Shown: positions 5,108 through 6,196 of the stretch, piece after piece
How positions within the stretch are numbered: position 1 is the first letter of the stretch
How the letters are laid out: the number at the start of each line of letters is the position of its first letter
Source of the DNA: Alphaproteobacteria bacterium UBA3650
Lineage (GTDB): Bacteria; Pseudomonadota; Alphaproteobacteria; CAAHEQ01; UBA3637
Length of the DNA: 6,196 nt
Direction: 5' to 3'
NCBI GenBank assembly: GCA_002373815.1
Contig: DFKH01000047.1
Span: forward strand, 1 to 6,196
The notes under the pieces: generated by a model
Databases searched by the model: none
What the model was told of the DNA's origin: nothing
The model's input: only the letters and a program-made list of their open reading frames with translations
Position numbers and translations under genes: made by a program

Positions 5108-6196
5108 TTAGGCTCGTTTTAAATATTCTTGTACTAATTGGTCTACATCTGGGATTTCTTGTTGCAACTTTTCCGCCAACAAAATATTTTTACTACCAGA
5201 CGAATAAACCTTTAAATATGGTCCTAATCCTGACAAATCTACATCCAAAATTACCGATTCGTGAATGGCCGGACGGCTGACCAAAATAGCATATTTTCTG
5301 TCGGCCCATTCTTTGCCTAGAATAAAGTTTAATTCTCGTGGTGTCAAGTTCCATGTGGCATAGTCCGATGGATTTGCTTGTGGGTTTCGGAAAAAGACAA
5401 CCGTTTGGCATTGACCACGAATCACATCGCCCAAGCCCGCTTCATCCAAAAACTTCGGTTGCTGGAAGGCGCACAAATAAGCTTGGCGTTTTTTACGACC
5501 TTCTCGAAGTCCCACGATAAAGCTTTCTTTAAACATCGGGTGTTCCAACATCGGTGCCGTTTCATCAATCATAATCATACTAGGCGCACCAGTCGAGCTT
5601 GCCAACTCATCAATACGGTGCATAATATAGCTGATGACCGCTGGGGCCAAAGACTTATTGCTGTCATTAAAAATACTTGTAAAATCAAAAGCTACATACC
5701 TGTTCGTCAAATCCAAGTTATCTTCTGGTGAGTTAAAGATATTGCCATATTGATCGGGATCAATCCACCGATTCAGTTCTCGCCGCATATAGCCATTGGG
5801 GGCAAAACAAGCTTTGTATAAATTTCTTAGCATTCTGTCCGGTTTTGGCAAGTATTCAAAAGCCGTTGTCACCGCACGTGCAATTTCTGTTTCTGAAATG
5901 GCATCCTTTCCTTCTGTGATATCGCGCAACCATCCACGCAAGAAGGCTCTGTTTGGCAAATTATCATCAATTAAAAATGGGTTCAAGGACACCGACTCAT
6001 CCCCATCAAATTTAATATAGGGTGCCCCATTGACAACCGCAAATACTTTGGCACCTTTATTACGATCGAAGAAATATGTATGCAAATCCGGAATACGCAT
6101 GGCCTGAGAAGCGATAAAACTGAAAAATGTTGTTTTACCTTGACCCGTTGGACCGATCAAGGCTGTATGTGCCACCGCATATTGTTCTTCTGTCAC
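5108..6196 (-). CDS. virB4: VirB4-like type IV secretion/conjugation ATPase, C-terminal part (5' end off window)
   Basis: The visible 362 residues match the C-terminal ATPase domain of VirB4/TrbE/CagE proteins, the inner-membrane-associated motor of type IV secretion systems that drives pilus biogenesis and substrate transfer. Walker A is GPTGQGKT (15-22 of the visible part), followed by TYFFDRNKGAKVF and LNPF (71-74). Walker B is MIMIDE (207-212). REGRKKRQAYLCAFQQPKFL (231-250) is the usual segment with the Gln-rich sensor motif, and the tail (LSGLGPYLKVYSSG) is also VirB4-like. All motifs are intact, so it should be active. VirB4 proteins are about 800 residues long, so roughly the first 400-450 lie beyond the right edge. 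The last codon in the window is GTG, which I read as an internal Val, not a start. TrbE or another conjugation homologue would be an acceptable alternative name. The gene is followed after 10 nt by the pilin-like gene. Confidence 0.88.
   Translation of the reverse strand: MTEEQYAVAHTALIGPTGQGKTTFFSFIASQAMRIPDLHTYFFDRNKGAKVFAVVNGAPYIKFDGDESVSLNPFLIDDNLPNRAFLRGWLRDITEGKDAISETEIARAVTTAFEYLPKPDRMLRNLYKACFAPNGYMRRELNRWIDPDQYGNIFNSPEDNLDLTNRYVAFDFTSIFNDSNKSLAPAVISYIMHRIDELASSTGAPSMIMIDETAPMLEHPMFKESFIVGLREGRKKRQAYLCAFQQPKFLDEAGLGDVIRGQCQTVVFFRNPQANPSDYATWNLTPRELNFILGKEWADRKYAILVSRPAIHESVILDVDLSGLGPYLKVYSSGSKNILLAEKLQQEIPDVDQLVQEYLKRA

Noticed and set aside
6194..6196. GTG as the start codon of the VirB4-like gene
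   Set aside because: Walker A would begin only about 14 residues in, while VirB4 proteins have about 400 residues before it. The frame is open to the window edge, so this is a truncated gene.
1..6196. CRISPR arrays, tRNA genes, insertion sequences, attachment sites
   Set aside because: I saw no regularly spaced repeats, no cloverleaf-like sequence, no transposase motif and no terminal inverted repeats in the window.

Overview
The window most likely comes from a low-GC, host-associated alphaproteobacterium. Three things point that way. The extreme 5' end of a 16S rRNA gene on the minus strand has the expected AGAGTTTGATCCTG start. The pseudopilin carries a GRS-I-IEMLGVLA-type N-terminus, a variant I associate with alphaproteobacterial and conjugative-type pilins. 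A TPR protein and a uracil-DNA-glycosylase-fold protein are divergently paired, which I recall as an alphaproteobacterial neighbourhood. The genus cannot be named from this sequence.

Layout from left to right. Positions 1-21 are the first bases of a 16S rRNA gene that runs leftward out of the window. Positions 22-363 hold no protein gene. They contain the rRNA leader and a near-perfect sigma-70 promoter (TTGACA, 17 bp, TAGAAT) with an A-tract UP element, all on the minus strand. Positions 364-2121 (minus) encode a membrane-anchored TPR protein. A 59-bp AT-rich gap with candidate overlapping divergent promoters separates it from 2181-2870 (plus), a UDG-superfamily protein whose catalytic and iron-sulfur motifs look eroded. 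That gene ends in a short intrinsic terminator at 2872-2894.

Convergent to it, on the minus strand, lies a two-gene unit. The C-terminal ATPase half of a VirB4-like type IV secretion protein (5108-6196, cut by the right edge) comes first. After a 10-nt gap containing a strong Shine-Dalgarno sequence comes a 729-residue prepilin-like protein (2908-5097). It has a class III (type IV pilin) signal, a pilin-like N-terminal domain, and then about 65 cysteines in EGF/Dickkopf-like modules.

The most unusual item is this coupling of a conjugation or secretion ATPase to a large cysteine-rich pilin-like surface protein. It suggests a cell-surface apparatus tipped or decorated with a eukaryote-like cysteine-rich adhesin. 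This is inference: only two genes of the locus are visible. The left half (rRNA, TPR protein, UDG-like protein) looks like core chromosome.
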